Part shown: piece after piece, positions 24,620-33,170 of the stretch
How positions within the stretch are numbered: the stretch's first letter is position 1
How the letters are laid out: every line of letters begins with the position of its first letter
DNA from: Delftia tsuruhatensis NBRC 16741
GTDB lineage: Bacteria; Pseudomonadota; Gammaproteobacteria; Burkholderiales; Burkholderiaceae_C
Assembly: GCF_001571325.1 (NCBI RefSeq)
Contig: NZ_BCTO01000050.1
Coordinates: 17,946 to 81,945, forward strand
DNA: 64,000 bases
Direction of reading: 5' to 3'
The notes under the pieces: model-generated
What the model was told of the DNA's origin: nothing
The model's database searches: none
Seen by the model: the letters and a program-made list of their open reading frames with translations, nothing else
Made by a program: the position numbers and the translations under genes

Positions 24620-25271
24620 GCACGGAGGCTCTCGTCAATTGGGCCAGCCGCTGGCGGATGCGGTCGAGAATGCCCTGGGCAGGACCCGGGGCAGCGCTGC
24701 TGCGGGGTGCCGCGGCTGTCCAGCGCAGCAGGCCGATGGCATCGAGGCGGTTCAGGAAGGCCGCGCAGATCTCCGGCGCAAGGCCCGAGCGCCGGCACAG
24801 CGCCTGCAAGGTGGTCGGCCGGCCCGTCATCAACGTGGCCAGGCGCATGTGGTGCGCGCTTGTCAGCAGCCGCTGGGGGGGCCAGCGCAGCAGCTGCACC
24901 AGCATGTCGGTCGCCGCTGCCGGGTGGGGTGCCACCACCATGCGTTGCCCGGATGCCGTTTGGCGCACGGCCAGGGCGCGCAGGCCCATGGCATTGAGGC
25001 AGTCCTCCACCGCGTCGGCGCGCAGGGGCAGGCTCAGGTAGTCACCCGTGGGGCGGGTGCTCTGGGGCTGGCGGCCCACGCGCAGCGTCACCCGGCTGGA
25101 CGGCGGCTCGTGCACGCCGTCATGCAGTACCACCAGGTCGGCCGAGGATTCCGTCCATTCCCAGCGGTGCTGCGTGCGGTGGTCCACCAGCCGCACGAAG
25201 GAGCGGAACAGCCTGGCGTCGCGGTCATCGAGGCCGCGCAGCGTGAAGGTGAGAGTGGCACGCTCATCCAT
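24612..25271 (-). CDS. Uncharacterised GTPase-partner protein with C-terminal winged-helix-like region
   Basis: A 219-residue protein, first in the GTPase cluster, and I do not recognise a named family. Residues 1-100 look alpha/beta (LTFTLRGLDDRDARLFRSFVRLVDH; SADLVVLHDGV; GDYLSLPLRADAVEDCLNAMG). Residues about 125-190 resemble a winged helix (LLTSAHHMRLATLMTGRPTTLQALCRRSGLAPEICAAFLNRLDAIGLL). DNA binding or protein docking are both possible. The 8-bp overlap with the GTPase gene argues for a joint function. The ribosome site is weak (AAGG about 14 bases upstream). Confidence 0.75.
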   Translation of the reverse strand: MDERATLTFTLRGLDDRDARLFRSFVRLVDHRTQHRWEWTESSADLVVLHDGVHEPPSSRVTLRVGRQPQSTRPTGDYLSLPLRADAVEDCLNAMGLRALAVRQTASGQRMVVAPHPAAATDMLVQLLRWPPQRLLTSAHHMRLATLMTGRPTTLQALCRRSGLAPEICAAFLNRLDAIGLLRWTAAAPRSSAAPGPAQGILDRIRQRLAQLTRASVHE

Positions 25272-25718
25272 GCCGCATTGCCTTCAGCAATTGCAGCCGC
25301 AACCGCAATTGCAGTTGCCTTGCCCGCAGGCTCCGGCCTGCCTGTTTCCTTGTGCCCATCACGTTGCCGTTTCCTGTCCTGAATGCGCCGCACGGCAAAG
25401 CAAGCCGCGCATGCCAATGATTTCAAAGGAGATGCGGGCGCATCATAGGAAGCGCTTGGAGCGGGAGCGGGCAGTTCGCCAGCGTGATTCGGAATCGTCC
25501 GATATGTATCCGGATCAGTCCTAGCGCATTGCGTTCCTGCAGCGAGACTTCAGACGCTTTGAGCGGTTTTTTTGTCGCTTCCGGATTTTCGGAGGCATGG
25601 CGGCGCTGAAAAACAGGAGTTATCTGGTTGTTGTAACCAAGACCTTGGAATGCATTGCCAATTCAGCAGGCTTGCCGTGTTTTGTGTCTGGGCGTTCCAT
25701 GCCAGGGCGCCAGGTGGA
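25272..25718. other. Intergenic region upstream of the GTPase cluster
   Basis: These 447 bases separate the GTPase cluster and the LysR gene, both on the minus strand. They hold two identical 8-bp palindromes GCAATTGC, 18 bases apart (25287-25294 and 25305-25312), 16-41 bases before the first GTPase-cluster start, and a short stem CGCT/AGCG followed by seven Ts (25555-25573). GC content is lower than in the flanking genes. No convincing gene is visible. Confidence 0.5.
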
Positions 25719-26639
25719 TTACCAGGAGGTGGGCAGCCTGAGCTGCAGCATTTCCAGGAAAGACTGCGCCGCATGCGGCAGCGTGCGGCCGGCCAGGGTC
25801 TGCACCTCGATGTCGCGCAGGTCCATGCCCCGGTCGCTGAGCGCCACGGCCACCAGTGCGCCTGTGGCCACCATGTGGCGCGCGGCGATCTCGCTGGCCA
25901 CGGCCACGGCGGCGCCCTGGGCTGCAAAGTTCAGCAGGGTCTTGCCGTGGTTGCTCTCCATCACCGGCATCAGCATCAGGCCCTGGCGGCTGCAGGCCGC
26001 GTCCAGCAACTGGCGCACGGCAGTATCGGCCGGTGTGAGTGCCAGGGGGTGGCGTACCAATTGGGCCAGCGACAGGCGGCGGGCCTGGGCCAAGGCATGG
26101 CCGGGTGCGACCAGGGCAACCAGCGGCGCCGCCACGCGGCAGGCCACGGCAATGCCTTTTTCAGGCGCGCGGCTGAAGCACAGGCCGATGTCGGCCGTGC
26201 CGCTGCGCACGGCCTCTGGCACGGCGGGCGTGGGCAGCACCATCACCTCGAAGACGATGCCGGCATGCGCGCGCTGGAAGGCTGCGCACAGGCGCGGCAG
26301 GAACTCGTTGGCAAAGGCGTCGGAGCTTGCGATGCGCACGCGGCCGCTGCGCAGCCCCTGCAGGGCCTCGATCTCGCCCAGCGCGCGCTCGGCATCCAGG
26401 CCGGCGCGGCGCACATGGTCGGCCAGGATCTCCCCGGCCGCATTGAGCACCATGCCGCGCGGGTGGCGTTCGAACAGCGGCGTGCCCAGCAGCCCCTCCA
26501 GTGCGGCGATCTGGCGGCTGATGGCCGAGGCCGCCACATGCAGCCGCGCCGATGCCTCGGTCAGCGATCCGCATTGCGCCACTTCGTGGAAGTAGCGCAG
26601 CGCGGTGTCCTGCAAAAGAAGGTGGCGGGCGTCGGGCAT
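25719..26639 (-). CDS. LysR-family regulator, probably of the divergent Bug/GGT genes
   Basis: A 306-residue LysR protein. The N-terminal HTH is clear (ALRYFHEVAQCGSLTEASARLHVAASAISRQIAALEGLLGTPLFERHPRGM), followed by a two-lobed co-inducer domain (SGRVRIASSDAFANEFLPRLC onward). I start at the ATG giving MPDARHLLLQ; the open frame continues 12 codons further. It is divergent from a Bug receptor and gamma-glutamyltransferase, the usual arrangement for a LysR target, with a LysR-type box in the shared space. A gamma-glutamyl compound or derived acid would be a reasonable inducer (inference). Confidence 0.9.
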   Translation of the reverse strand: MPDARHLLLQDTALRYFHEVAQCGSLTEASARLHVAASAISRQIAALEGLLGTPLFERHPRGMVLNAAGEILADHVRRAGLDAERALGEIEALQGLRSGRVRIASSDAFANEFLPRLCAAFQRAHAGIVFEVMVLPTPAVPEAVRSGTADIGLCFSRAPEKGIAVACRVAAPLVALVAPGHALAQARRLSLAQLVRHPLALTPADTAVRQLLDAACSRQGLMLMPVMESNHGKTLLNFAAQGAAVAVASEIAARHMVATGALVAVALSDRGMDLRDIEVQTLAGRTLPHAAQSFLEMLQLRLPTSW

Positions 26640-26660
26640 GTCGCCCCGATTGTCATCAAT

Positions 26661-26675
26661 TTGCCGCAGAGGCAA
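26661..26675. promoter_or_regulatory. Candidate LysR box
   Basis: TTGCC-GCAGA-GGCAA (26661-26675) is a perfect inverted repeat containing the T-N11-A pattern of LysR sites. It lies between the LysR start (26639) and the Bug start (26793). A second palindrome, GCAAATTTGC (26685-26694), follows 9 bases later and could be the activation half-site. Confidence 0.45.
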
Positions 26676-26792
26676 CGCAGGTTTGCAAATTTGCTGATGG
26701 CGGCAAAGGGGCGAGGGTTCTACGATGGCCTGTTGCGGCGTTGCAGGGAGCAGCGGCTGCAGCTGTCCAACCCTCTGACCAGGAGTGTGCCC

Positions 26793-27800
26793 ATGAAGGC
26801 ATTGCCCAGAGTTTTACTTCCACGCCGCGCCATCGTGGCTGCAGCCTGTGCCCTGGCTGGCGCCATGGCCCTGCCCGCCGTGGCACAGGGCCAGGCGTCC
26901 TGGCCCTCGCACCCGGTGCGCCTGGTCGTGCCCTTTCCGGCCAGCGGCGCCACCGACCTCGTGGCGCGCGTGGTGGCGCAGCGCATGTCGCAGGACCTGG
27001 GCCAGCAGCTGGTCATCGACAACCGCCCCGGCGCGGGCGGCACCATCGGCACGGGCGAGGCGGCCAAGGCCTCGCCGGACGGCTACACGCTGCTGTTCAC
27101 CACCAGCAGCACGCATGCCATCTCGCCGCACCTGATGACCCGTCTGGCCTACAAGGCCGACAAGGACTTCACGCCGATTGCCGAGATCGGCGGGGCGGCC
27201 AGCATCCTGCTGGTCACGCCTTCTCTGCCCGCGCGCAGCGTCAAGGAACTGGTCGCCTACGCCAAGGCCCATCCGGGCGCCCTCAACTACGCCAGCAGCG
27301 GCAACGGGACCATCGTCCACCTGAACGCGGCGGCCTTCGCGGCGCGCGCGGGCCTGCAGCTGACCCATGTGCCCTACAAGGGCACGGCGCAGTCCATCAC
27401 CGACCTGTCCGCAGGCCAGGTGCACCTGCTGTTCGACTCCATTCCCACCGGCATGCCCCATGTGGCCAGCGGCCGCCTGCGTGCCCTGGCCGTGACCGGC
27501 GACAAGCGCAGCGCGCTGGCGCCCGACCTGCCCACGGTGGCCGAGTCCGGCCTGCCTGGCTATTCTTCGGTCACCTGGTTCGGCGTCTATGGCCCGGCCG
27601 GCATGAAGCCCGAGCTGGTGGCGCGGATCAATCAGGCCTTCAACAAGGCCATCCAGAATCCCGAGGTGGTGGCCAGCCTGGCCAGGCAGGGCGTGGAAGC
27701 CGCATCGCCGCGCACGCCCGAGCAGTTCGCCGCCATGGTGCAGGCCGACAGCGCGCGCTGGGCGCAGGTCATCAAAGACAACAAAATCACATTGGATTGA
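26793..27800 (+). CDS. TctC/Bug-family periplasmic solute-binding protein
   Basis: A 335-residue Bug receptor with a Sec signal peptide (about residues 1-32, ending ALPAVAQG). Family motifs are PVRLVVPFPASGATDLVARVVA, NRPGAGGTIGTGEAAKASPDGYT, NYASSGNGTIVHLNAAAF and LTHVPYKGTAQSITDLSAGQVHLLFDS. Bug proteins bind small carboxylates or amino acids by a two-water-bridge mode. There are no tctA/tctB membrane genes nearby. AGGAG lies 7-8 bases before the ATG. A gamma-glutamyltransferase follows after a repeat, so the ligand might be a gamma-glutamyl or related acid. Confidence 0.93.
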   Translation: MKALPRVLLPRRAIVAAACALAGAMALPAVAQGQASWPSHPVRLVVPFPASGATDLVARVVAQRMSQDLGQQLVIDNRPGAGGTIGTGEAAKASPDGYTLLFTTSSTHAISPHLMTRLAYKADKDFTPIAEIGGAASILLVTPSLPARSVKELVAYAKAHPGALNYASSGNGTIVHLNAAAFAARAGLQLTHVPYKGTAQSITDLSAGQVHLLFDSIPTGMPHVASGRLRALAVTGDKRSALAPDLPTVAESGLPGYSSVTWFGVYGPAGMKPELVARINQAFNKAIQNPEVVASLARQGVEAASPRTPEQFAAMVQADSARWAQVIKDNKITLD

Positions 27801-27807
27801 GTGAAGC

Positions 27808-27910
27808 ACCCCCCTGAGCGGCTTTGCCGCTTCCCCCTCTCCTGCGGGAGGGGGACGACGCCCTTGCTGCGGGGTGGCGCGGCCGGCGTAGGCCCTTGCT
27901 TGGCGTCCCT
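27808..27910. repeat. Dispersed intergenic repeat of Comamonadaceae type
   Basis: The block opens with CCCCCCTGAGCGGCTTTGCC and contains two stems: AGCGGC/GCCGCT with a TTT loop (27817-27831) and CCCCCTC/GAGGGGG with small bulges (27833-27854). It ends in a GCCCTTGCTTGGCGTCCC motif. I know near-identical blocks between genes in Acidovorax, Delftia and Comamonas genomes. It separates the Bug and gamma-glutamyltransferase genes and may act as an RNA-stabilising or attenuating element. Confidence 0.7.
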
Positions 27911-27973
27911 GAGCTGGGCCGTGCCTGCGGTTCCTCAAGCTATCGGTGGCGCGTTGGCGCTATGGAAATTGAT

Positions 27974-29575
27974 ATGACAAGCACTGTTACGGACTGGACA
28001 CTTCCCTACGCCTCGCACCGCTCTTCGGTGCTGGGCCGCAACATGGTCTCCACCTCGCAGCCGCTGGCCGCGCAGGCCGGCCTGTCCATGCTGCTGGCCG
28101 GCGGCAATGCGGTGGATGCGGCCATTGCCACGGCCATGGCGCTGACCGTGGTCGAGCCCACGGGCTGCGGCCTGGGCAGCGATGCCTTCTGCATCCTGTG
28201 GGATGGCAAGGAGCTGCACGGCCTCAATGCCTCGGGCCGCTCGCCCGAAGCCTGGACGCCCGAGTACTTCGCCGCGCTGGGCGGCATTCCCGAGAAGGGG
28301 TGGAACGCCGTCACCGTGCCCGGTGCCGTCTCGGCCTGGGTGGAGCTGTCGCGCCGCTTCGGCAAGCTGCCGTTCGAGCAACTGGCCCAGCCCGCCATCC
28401 GCTATGCGCGCGACGGCTTTGCGGTCTCGCCCACCATCGCCACGCTGTGGGCGCTGGGCGGAGCCAAGCTCGGCGACCAGCCCGGTTTTGCCGAGTGCTT
28501 CCTGCCCGATGGCAAGGCCCCCAAGGCGGGCGAGGTGTTCCGCAGCGAAGCCCATGCGCGCACGCTGGAGGAGATCGCCGCCACCAAGGGCGAGTCCTTC
28601 TACCGCGGCGCACTGGCGCGCTCGATGGCCGAGCACGCCAAGGCCTGCGGCGGCGCCATGACCGAGGCCGACCTGGCCGCCCACCAGGCCGACTGGGTCG
28701 GCACGGTGTCGCAGACCTTTGGCGATTCGGTGATCCACGAGATCCCGCCCAACGGCCAGGGCATTGCCGCGCTGATGGCGCTGGGCATGCTGGACGCGCT
28801 GGGCGTGGGCGCCGAGCCGCTGGACGGCGTGGAGTCCGTGCACCTGCAGGTCGAGGCCATGAAGCTGGCCCTGGCCGACCTGCACGAATACAACGCCGAC
28901 GGCGACCACATGCGCGTCGAATCCGCCCATCTGCTGGACGCCGGCTACCTGCGCGAACGCGCGGCGCTCATTGACCGCGAGCGCGCCAGCGCGCCCACCT
29001 ACGGCGCCCCTCGCCCCGGCGGCACGGTCTACCTGGCGGCGGCCGATGCCAGCGGCATGATGGTCTCGTTCATCCAGTCCAACTACATGGGCTTCGGCTC
29101 GGGCGTGGTCGTGCCGGGCACCGGCATCAGCCTGCAAAACCGCGGCCACGGCTTCACCACGCAAGCCGGCCATGCCAACGAGGTCGCGCCGCGCAAGCGC
29201 CCCTCGCACACCATCATCCCGGCCTTTGCGATGAACGCCGACGGCACGCCCCAGATGGCCTTCGGCGTCATGGGCGGCCCCATGCAGAGCCAGGGCCACC
29301 TGCAGATGGCCCTGCGTGTGCTGCGCTACGGCCAGAACCCCCAGGCCGCCGCCGACGCACCGCGCTGGCGCGTGACGGGCGGCAAGGGCGTGGCCGTGGA
29401 ACCCGCCTTCGACGCCGAGGTCGTCGCCGCCCTGCGCGCACGCGGCCATGAGGTCACGGTGGAGGAAGGCCATGGCGTCTTCGCCTTCGGCGGCGCGCAG
29501 CTGGTGCTGCGCGACGGCGACCACTACATCGGCGGATCGGACCCGCGCAAGGACGGGGGCGTGGTGGCGTTCTGA
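27974..29575 (+). CDS. Gamma-glutamyltransferase-family Ntn hydrolase
   Basis: A 533-residue GGT homologue that should self-cleave before Thr351 (PGGTVYLAAADASGMMVSFIQSN). The large-subunit signature QPLAAQAGLSMLLAGGNAVDAAIATAMALTVVEPTGCGLGSD and the late GVMGGPMQSQGHLQM are present. No signal peptide is visible, so it is probably cytoplasmic, unlike E. coli GGT. The residues after the nucleophile (T-V-Y) match GGT-like paralogues rather than classic T-T-H. It may hydrolyse a gamma-glutamyl or amide substrate taken up by the upstream Bug receptor system. ATG 27962 is an alternative start. Confidence 0.88.
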   Translation: MTSTVTDWTLPYASHRSSVLGRNMVSTSQPLAAQAGLSMLLAGGNAVDAAIATAMALTVVEPTGCGLGSDAFCILWDGKELHGLNASGRSPEAWTPEYFAALGGIPEKGWNAVTVPGAVSAWVELSRRFGKLPFEQLAQPAIRYARDGFAVSPTIATLWALGGAKLGDQPGFAECFLPDGKAPKAGEVFRSEAHARTLEEIAATKGESFYRGALARSMAEHAKACGGAMTEADLAAHQADWVGTVSQTFGDSVIHEIPPNGQGIAALMALGMLDALGVGAEPLDGVESVHLQVEAMKLALADLHEYNADGDHMRVESAHLLDAGYLRERAALIDRERASAPTYGAPRPGGTVYLAAADASGMMVSFIQSNYMGFGSGVVVPGTGISLQNRGHGFTTQAGHANEVAPRKRPSHTIIPAFAMNADGTPQMAFGVMGGPMQSQGHLQMALRVLRYGQNPQAAADAPRWRVTGGKGVAVEPAFDAEVVAALRARGHEVTVEEGHGVFAFGGAQLVLRDGDHYIGGSDPRKDGGVVAF

Positions 29576-29597
29576 GCGGGGGCTGTGTTCTGCAGCC

Positions 29598-30239
29598 TCA
29601 CCCCCAGCGCAACACCCAATCCGCTCGCCCCCGCGTTGCCGCAATGCGGCGCGCATTGGGCTCGTCCACCTGTGCCACCCAGTCGAGTGCGGCCTGGGGG
29701 CTGCGGCCGTGCAGTTCGTGGCGGCGGGTCAGGCGTTCGATGCGAAGGCGGTCGTCCATGTCCACGTACCAGACCTCGTCCAGCAGCGCGCGCACGGCAT
29801 GCCAGTGTGTGCCTGGCGCATCCTGTTCCTCCATCAGCAGGTAGTTGCCTTCGGTGATGACCAGGGGCACGCCGGGCGCGATGGCGATGGCGCCTGCAAT
29901 GGGCTCCTCGATGGCGCGCCGGAATTCGGGGGCGTAGACCGTTTCACCGGCCACGGGCGTGTGCAGGCGGCGCAGCAGGGCCACGTAGCCGGCCGAGTCG
30001 AAGGTGTCGGGTGCGCCCTTGCGCTGCGCGCGGCCCAGGCGCTGCAGCGCGGACTGCGCCAGGTGGAAGCCGTCCATGGGCACGGCCGCCGCCAGCGGGC
30101 CCAGCGCCTGCAGCAGGGCGGCGCAGACCGTGCTCTTGCCTGCGCCGGGCGGGCCCGCCAGGCCCAGCAGGCGGCGGGGGCCGGAGCGTGCCAGCGCAAA
30201 CGCACGCGCCAGGGCCTCGGGCGGCAGGATGGCCGTCAT
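29598..30239 (-). CDS. Nucleoside/sugar kinase of the FrcK/PanK-like P-loop family
   Basis: A 213-residue P-loop kinase. Walker A is GPPGAGKST (residues 26-34), followed by VPMDGFHLAQSAL, the DxF motif of uridine/pantothenate-type kinases, and ITEGNYLLM and WYVDMDDRLRIERLTRRH. In rhizobial fructose importer operons an equivalent gene, frcK, ends the transporter cluster. Here it also ends a sugar ABC operon, overlapping the epimerase by an ATGA. Phosphorylation of an imported ketose or a nucleoside-like compound is likely; the exact substrate is not visible. The ATG 30239 was chosen for the overlap and length. Confidence 0.82.
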   Translation of the reverse strand: MTAILPPEALARAFALARSGPRRLLGLAGPPGAGKSTVCAALLQALGPLAAAVPMDGFHLAQSALQRLGRAQRKGAPDTFDSAGYVALLRRLHTPVAGETVYAPEFRRAIEEPIAGAIAIAPGVPLVITEGNYLLMEEQDAPGTHWHAVRALLDEVWYVDMDDRLRIERLTRRHELHGRSPQAALDWVAQVDEPNARRIAATRGRADWVLRWG

Positions 30240-31105
30240 GCGCGTGCCTGCTGCGCGCTGGCCAGCCCGTCGGCCATGAAGCCGCGTGCGTGCAGGGCCA
30301 GGTCCATGCCGTCTTCCCACATGGGGCGCCAGATGGCCAGCGCGTTCGACAGCTGCTCGTTGACGATGGCCGACGAGAAGCTCTCGAAGGTGACGGTGCC
30401 CTGGTAGCCGATCTGCGCGAGTGCGCCGAAGAACTGCGCGAAGTCGATGTGGCCCGCGCCCAGGTAGCCGCGGTGGTTCTCGCCGATGTGCACATAGCCC
30501 AGCCGCTGTCCGCAGGCCAGCACGGGCGCGGCGAGGTCGGCTTCCTCGATGTTCATGTGGTAGGTGTCCAGGTGCACGCAGACATGGGGCTGGCCGACTT
30601 CGTCGATGAACTCCAGCGCCTGCGTGGCCGTGTTCAGCAGATTGCTTTCGTAGCGGTTGACCACCTCCAGGCCCAGCGTGACGCCGCGCTCGCCCGCGAA
30701 GTCGGCAATGCGCCGCACGGCCTCGATCGCGTTGCGCCGGCCCCGTGGCGTGCAGGGATGGCCGTATTTCGCCATGGCGCCGTAGAGGATGCCGCCGAAA
30801 TAGCGTCCGCCCAGGCGCGCCGTGATGTCCACGCCTTCTTGCAGCAGCGCCAGGCCGCGCGCGACCACGGCGGGGTCTTCGCTGGAGACATCGGCCTCGA
30901 AGGTCAGGCCCCGCGAGCAGCCCACGCCCAGGCCATGCTCCTGCAGCAGATCACGCGTGAGCGCCAGGTCCATGAGCCGGGGGCCGTGCAGGGACAGCTC
31001 GACCAAGTCGTAACCGGCCTGGCGCGTCTGCTCGATCACATGGCGGGTGGAGGCCGGCGACAGGTCGCCGGCCCAGACAAGGGCGTGGATGCCGAGGGGG
31101 TTCAT
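30236..31105 (-). CDS. Sugar epimerase of the D-tagatose/D-psicose 3-epimerase family
   Basis: A 289-residue TIM-barrel protein. The metal and catalytic motifs of the DTE family are visible: LGLEVVNRYESNLLNTA, CVHLDTYHMNIEE, HIGENHRGYLGAGHI and VTFESFSSA, giving the Glu-Asp-His-Glu metal set. Such enzymes interconvert ketoses at C3 (tagatose/sorbose, fructose/psicose). It overlaps the downstream kinase and the upstream permease by ATGA junctions, so it belongs to the ABC operon. An imported keto-sugar is probably epimerised and then phosphorylated (inference). Confidence 0.88.
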   Translation of the reverse strand: MNPLGIHALVWAGDLSPASTRHVIEQTRQAGYDLVELSLHGPRLMDLALTRDLLQEHGLGVGCSRGLTFEADVSSEDPAVVARGLALLQEGVDITARLGGRYFGGILYGAMAKYGHPCTPRGRRNAIEAVRRIADFAGERGVTLGLEVVNRYESNLLNTATQALEFIDEVGQPHVCVHLDTYHMNIEEADLAAPVLACGQRLGYVHIGENHRGYLGAGHIDFAQFFGALAQIGYQGTVTFESFSSAIVNEQLSNALAIWRPMWEDGMDLALHARGFMADGLASAQQARA

Positions 31106-32139
31106 AGGGGCTCCGGTTGGACGCTGCGAGAGCGTGAAGGGGAGGGTTCGGCGGGTACCCGGGCACGGCCCCGCCAGCGCGCCAGCAGGTGGCGCGCGGC
31201 CACGGCGGCGATCATGGTGGCGCCCCACAGGGCCTGCGTGAGCTGGGCATTGGCGCCCAGCAGGTTCACACCGCTGGACAGCACCTGCAGGATGAGCAGC
31301 GCGACGAACAGCCCCGACACCCGGCCAAAGCCGCCCATGGGATCGGTGCCGCCCAGGATGGCCGCAAGCACCGTGACCAGCAGGTAGGACTGGGCGTAGC
31401 CCGCACTGGCCGAGTTGAAGCGCGCCATCATCAGCACGGCCGCGATCCAGCACAGCAGCGTGGACAGGGTGTAGACGCCGATCAGCACGCGGCGCGTGTC
31501 GATGCCCGCATGGCGCGTGGCCTCGGCATTGGAGCCGACCATGCGGATGGCCAGCCCGTGGCGTGTGCTGCCCAGGTACAGGCCCACCAGCAGGCACACG
31601 GCCGCGAAGATCCAGAACGGCAGCGGCAGGCCCAGCCACTGGGCGGAGCCCAGGGCCTGGAAGGCCTCGGGAAAGCCTGCAATGGGCTTGCCGCGCGTGA
31701 GCCAGACGCACAGGCCGTTGATCAGCGACATGGTGCCCAGCGTGACGAGGATGGGATGGGCGTTGACGCGCGCCACCAGCCAGCCGCTGGCCAGCCCCAC
31801 CAGCAGGCTGGCGAGGGCGCCCACGGTCAGTGCTGCGGCGATGAGCAGGCCCTCATGGCCCGACAGGTCCAGGCCCAGCGCCGACAGGCCTCCCACCAGC
31901 ACCCAGGCCATGGCCAGGCCCGCCATGTTGGCGCTGGCGACCACGGCCAGGTTGATGCCGCCACTGACCAGCGGCAGCATCTGCGCCAGTGCCAGCAGGC
32001 CCAGCTCGGGGATCTGCAGCAGCACCGATTGCAGCGTGCCCAGGGTGGCGAAGCTGCCGGGCAGCAGCAGCGTGAACACGGCGCACAGCAGTGCCAGCAG
32101 CGCGATCAGGCCCAGCGGCGCGCCAGTGCTGCGGTTCAT
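31102..32139 (-). CDS. Sugar ABC transporter permease (RbsC-like), second of two
   Basis: A 345-residue inner-membrane protein with 8-10 hydrophobic segments and the BPD_transp_2 pattern (LALAQMLPLVSGGINLAVVASANMAGLAMAW; MVGSNAEATRHAGIDTRRVLIGVYTLSTLLCWIAAVLM; ILGGTDPMGGFGRVSGLFVALLIL). It forms a channel half with the preceding permease gene, as in Lsr or Rha importers that use two different permeases. ATGA overlaps join it to both neighbours. The C-terminal tail is Arg/Pro/Ser-rich and cytosolic. Confidence 0.92.
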   Translation of the reverse strand: MNRSTGAPLGLIALLALLCAVFTLLLPGSFATLGTLQSVLLQIPELGLLALAQMLPLVSGGINLAVVASANMAGLAMAWVLVGGLSALGLDLSGHEGLLIAAALTVGALASLLVGLASGWLVARVNAHPILVTLGTMSLINGLCVWLTRGKPIAGFPEAFQALGSAQWLGLPLPFWIFAAVCLLVGLYLGSTRHGLAIRMVGSNAEATRHAGIDTRRVLIGVYTLSTLLCWIAAVLMMARFNSASAGYAQSYLLVTVLAAILGGTDPMGGFGRVSGLFVALLILQVLSSGVNLLGANAQLTQALWGATMIAAVAARHLLARWRGRARVPAEPSPSRSRSVQPEPL

Positions 32140-33170
32140 GGCGCGGCCCCCGCCAAGGGCGCTGCAGGAGTGGCGTCAGCGCTGCGCTGCTGGTTGCGTC
32201 GCTGCGTGCGCCGCAGTCCCGTTGCGGCCGCGCAGGCCAGCACCACGGCGCCCAGCAGCACCTGGAAGAAATACGGCGACACGCCCATCAGGTTCAGCCC
32301 GTTGCGCAGCACGGCCAGCAGCAGCACGCCCATCAGCACGCCGCCCACGCTGCCCGTGCCGCCGAACAGGCTGGCGCCGCCCAGCACGGCGGCCGCGAGC
32401 ACGAACAGCTCCGTGCCGACCAGGGCGTTGGGCACCGACTCGGCCACGCGGTGCGCCTGCACCAGGCCTGCGGTGGCCGCCATCATGCCGAGCCAGCCAT
32501 AGGCCACGCCCTGGATGGCGCCCAGCCCGATGCCCATGCGGTGGGCGGCCTCGGGGTTGCCGCCGAAGGCGTACAGGCGCCGCCCCAGCGCGCTGCGGCC
32601 CAGCAGCAGCGCGGTCAGCACGGCGGCTGCGCCGGCCACGACGATGGGCAGGGTCAGGCGCACGGGGTCTGCGCCGTCGGCGCTTGCGAAGCGGGCCAGC
32701 ACCACGGAATCGCTCCACCACGACGGCAGATCGTAGATGGACCGGCCGCCCGTGCCATGCATCAGCAGCGCGAAGTACAGGTTCAGCGTGGAGATGGTGA
32801 TGATGATGGAGGTGGCGCGCAGGCGGTGGATGAGCAGGGCGTTGAATGCGCCCAGCGCCAGTCCCGTGGCCAGGCCCAGCGCGATGCTGGCCGCCGGTGC
32901 CCAGCCCAGGCGTGTGGCCGCGAGGGCCGCAAGGTACTGCGCCACCGTGGCCGTGGCGGCAAACGAGATGTCGATGCCGCCCGCGACCAGCACCACCAGC
33001 AGGCCCACGGCCATGATGGCGGTGACCGATGCGCCCTCGGCCACGTCCATCCAGTTGCCCAGCGTCCAGAAGCCCGGCGCCAGGGCGCCGAACAGCAGGG
33101 CCATGGCGGCAATGGCCAGGCCGAGCCGGGCCACGGGGTGGTGCAGCAGCGCGTGTGCGTGTTCAGGCAT
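32136..33170 (-). CDS. Sugar ABC transporter permease (RbsC-like), first of two
   Basis: A 344-residue permease of the same family as its neighbour but clearly diverged. Signatures include AVGLLVVLVAGGIDISFAATATVAQYLAAL, FGGNPEAAHRMGIGLGAIQGVAYGWLGMMAATAGLVQAHRV and LGGASLFGGTGSVGGVLMGVLLLAVLRNGLNLMG. I chose the ATG 33170 (MPEHAHALLHH), which overlaps the ATPase gene by 8 bp; the frame is open 33 codons further. It pairs with the next permease to form the transmembrane channel. Confidence 0.92.
   Translation of the reverse strand: MPEHAHALLHHPVARLGLAIAAMALLFGALAPGFWTLGNWMDVAEGASVTAIMAVGLLVVLVAGGIDISFAATATVAQYLAALAATRLGWAPAASIALGLATGLALGAFNALLIHRLRATSIIITISTLNLYFALLMHGTGGRSIYDLPSWWSDSVVLARFASADGADPVRLTLPIVVAGAAAVLTALLLGRSALGRRLYAFGGNPEAAHRMGIGLGAIQGVAYGWLGMMAATAGLVQAHRVAESVPNALVGTELFVLAAAVLGGASLFGGTGSVGGVLMGVLLLAVLRNGLNLMGVSPYFFQVLLGAVVLACAAATGLRRTQRRNQQRSADATPAAPLAGAAP

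Noticed and set aside
25555..25573. Stem CGCT/AGCG followed by seven Ts, as an intrinsic terminator
   Set aside because: The stem is only 4 bp and no plus-strand gene lies upstream to be terminated.
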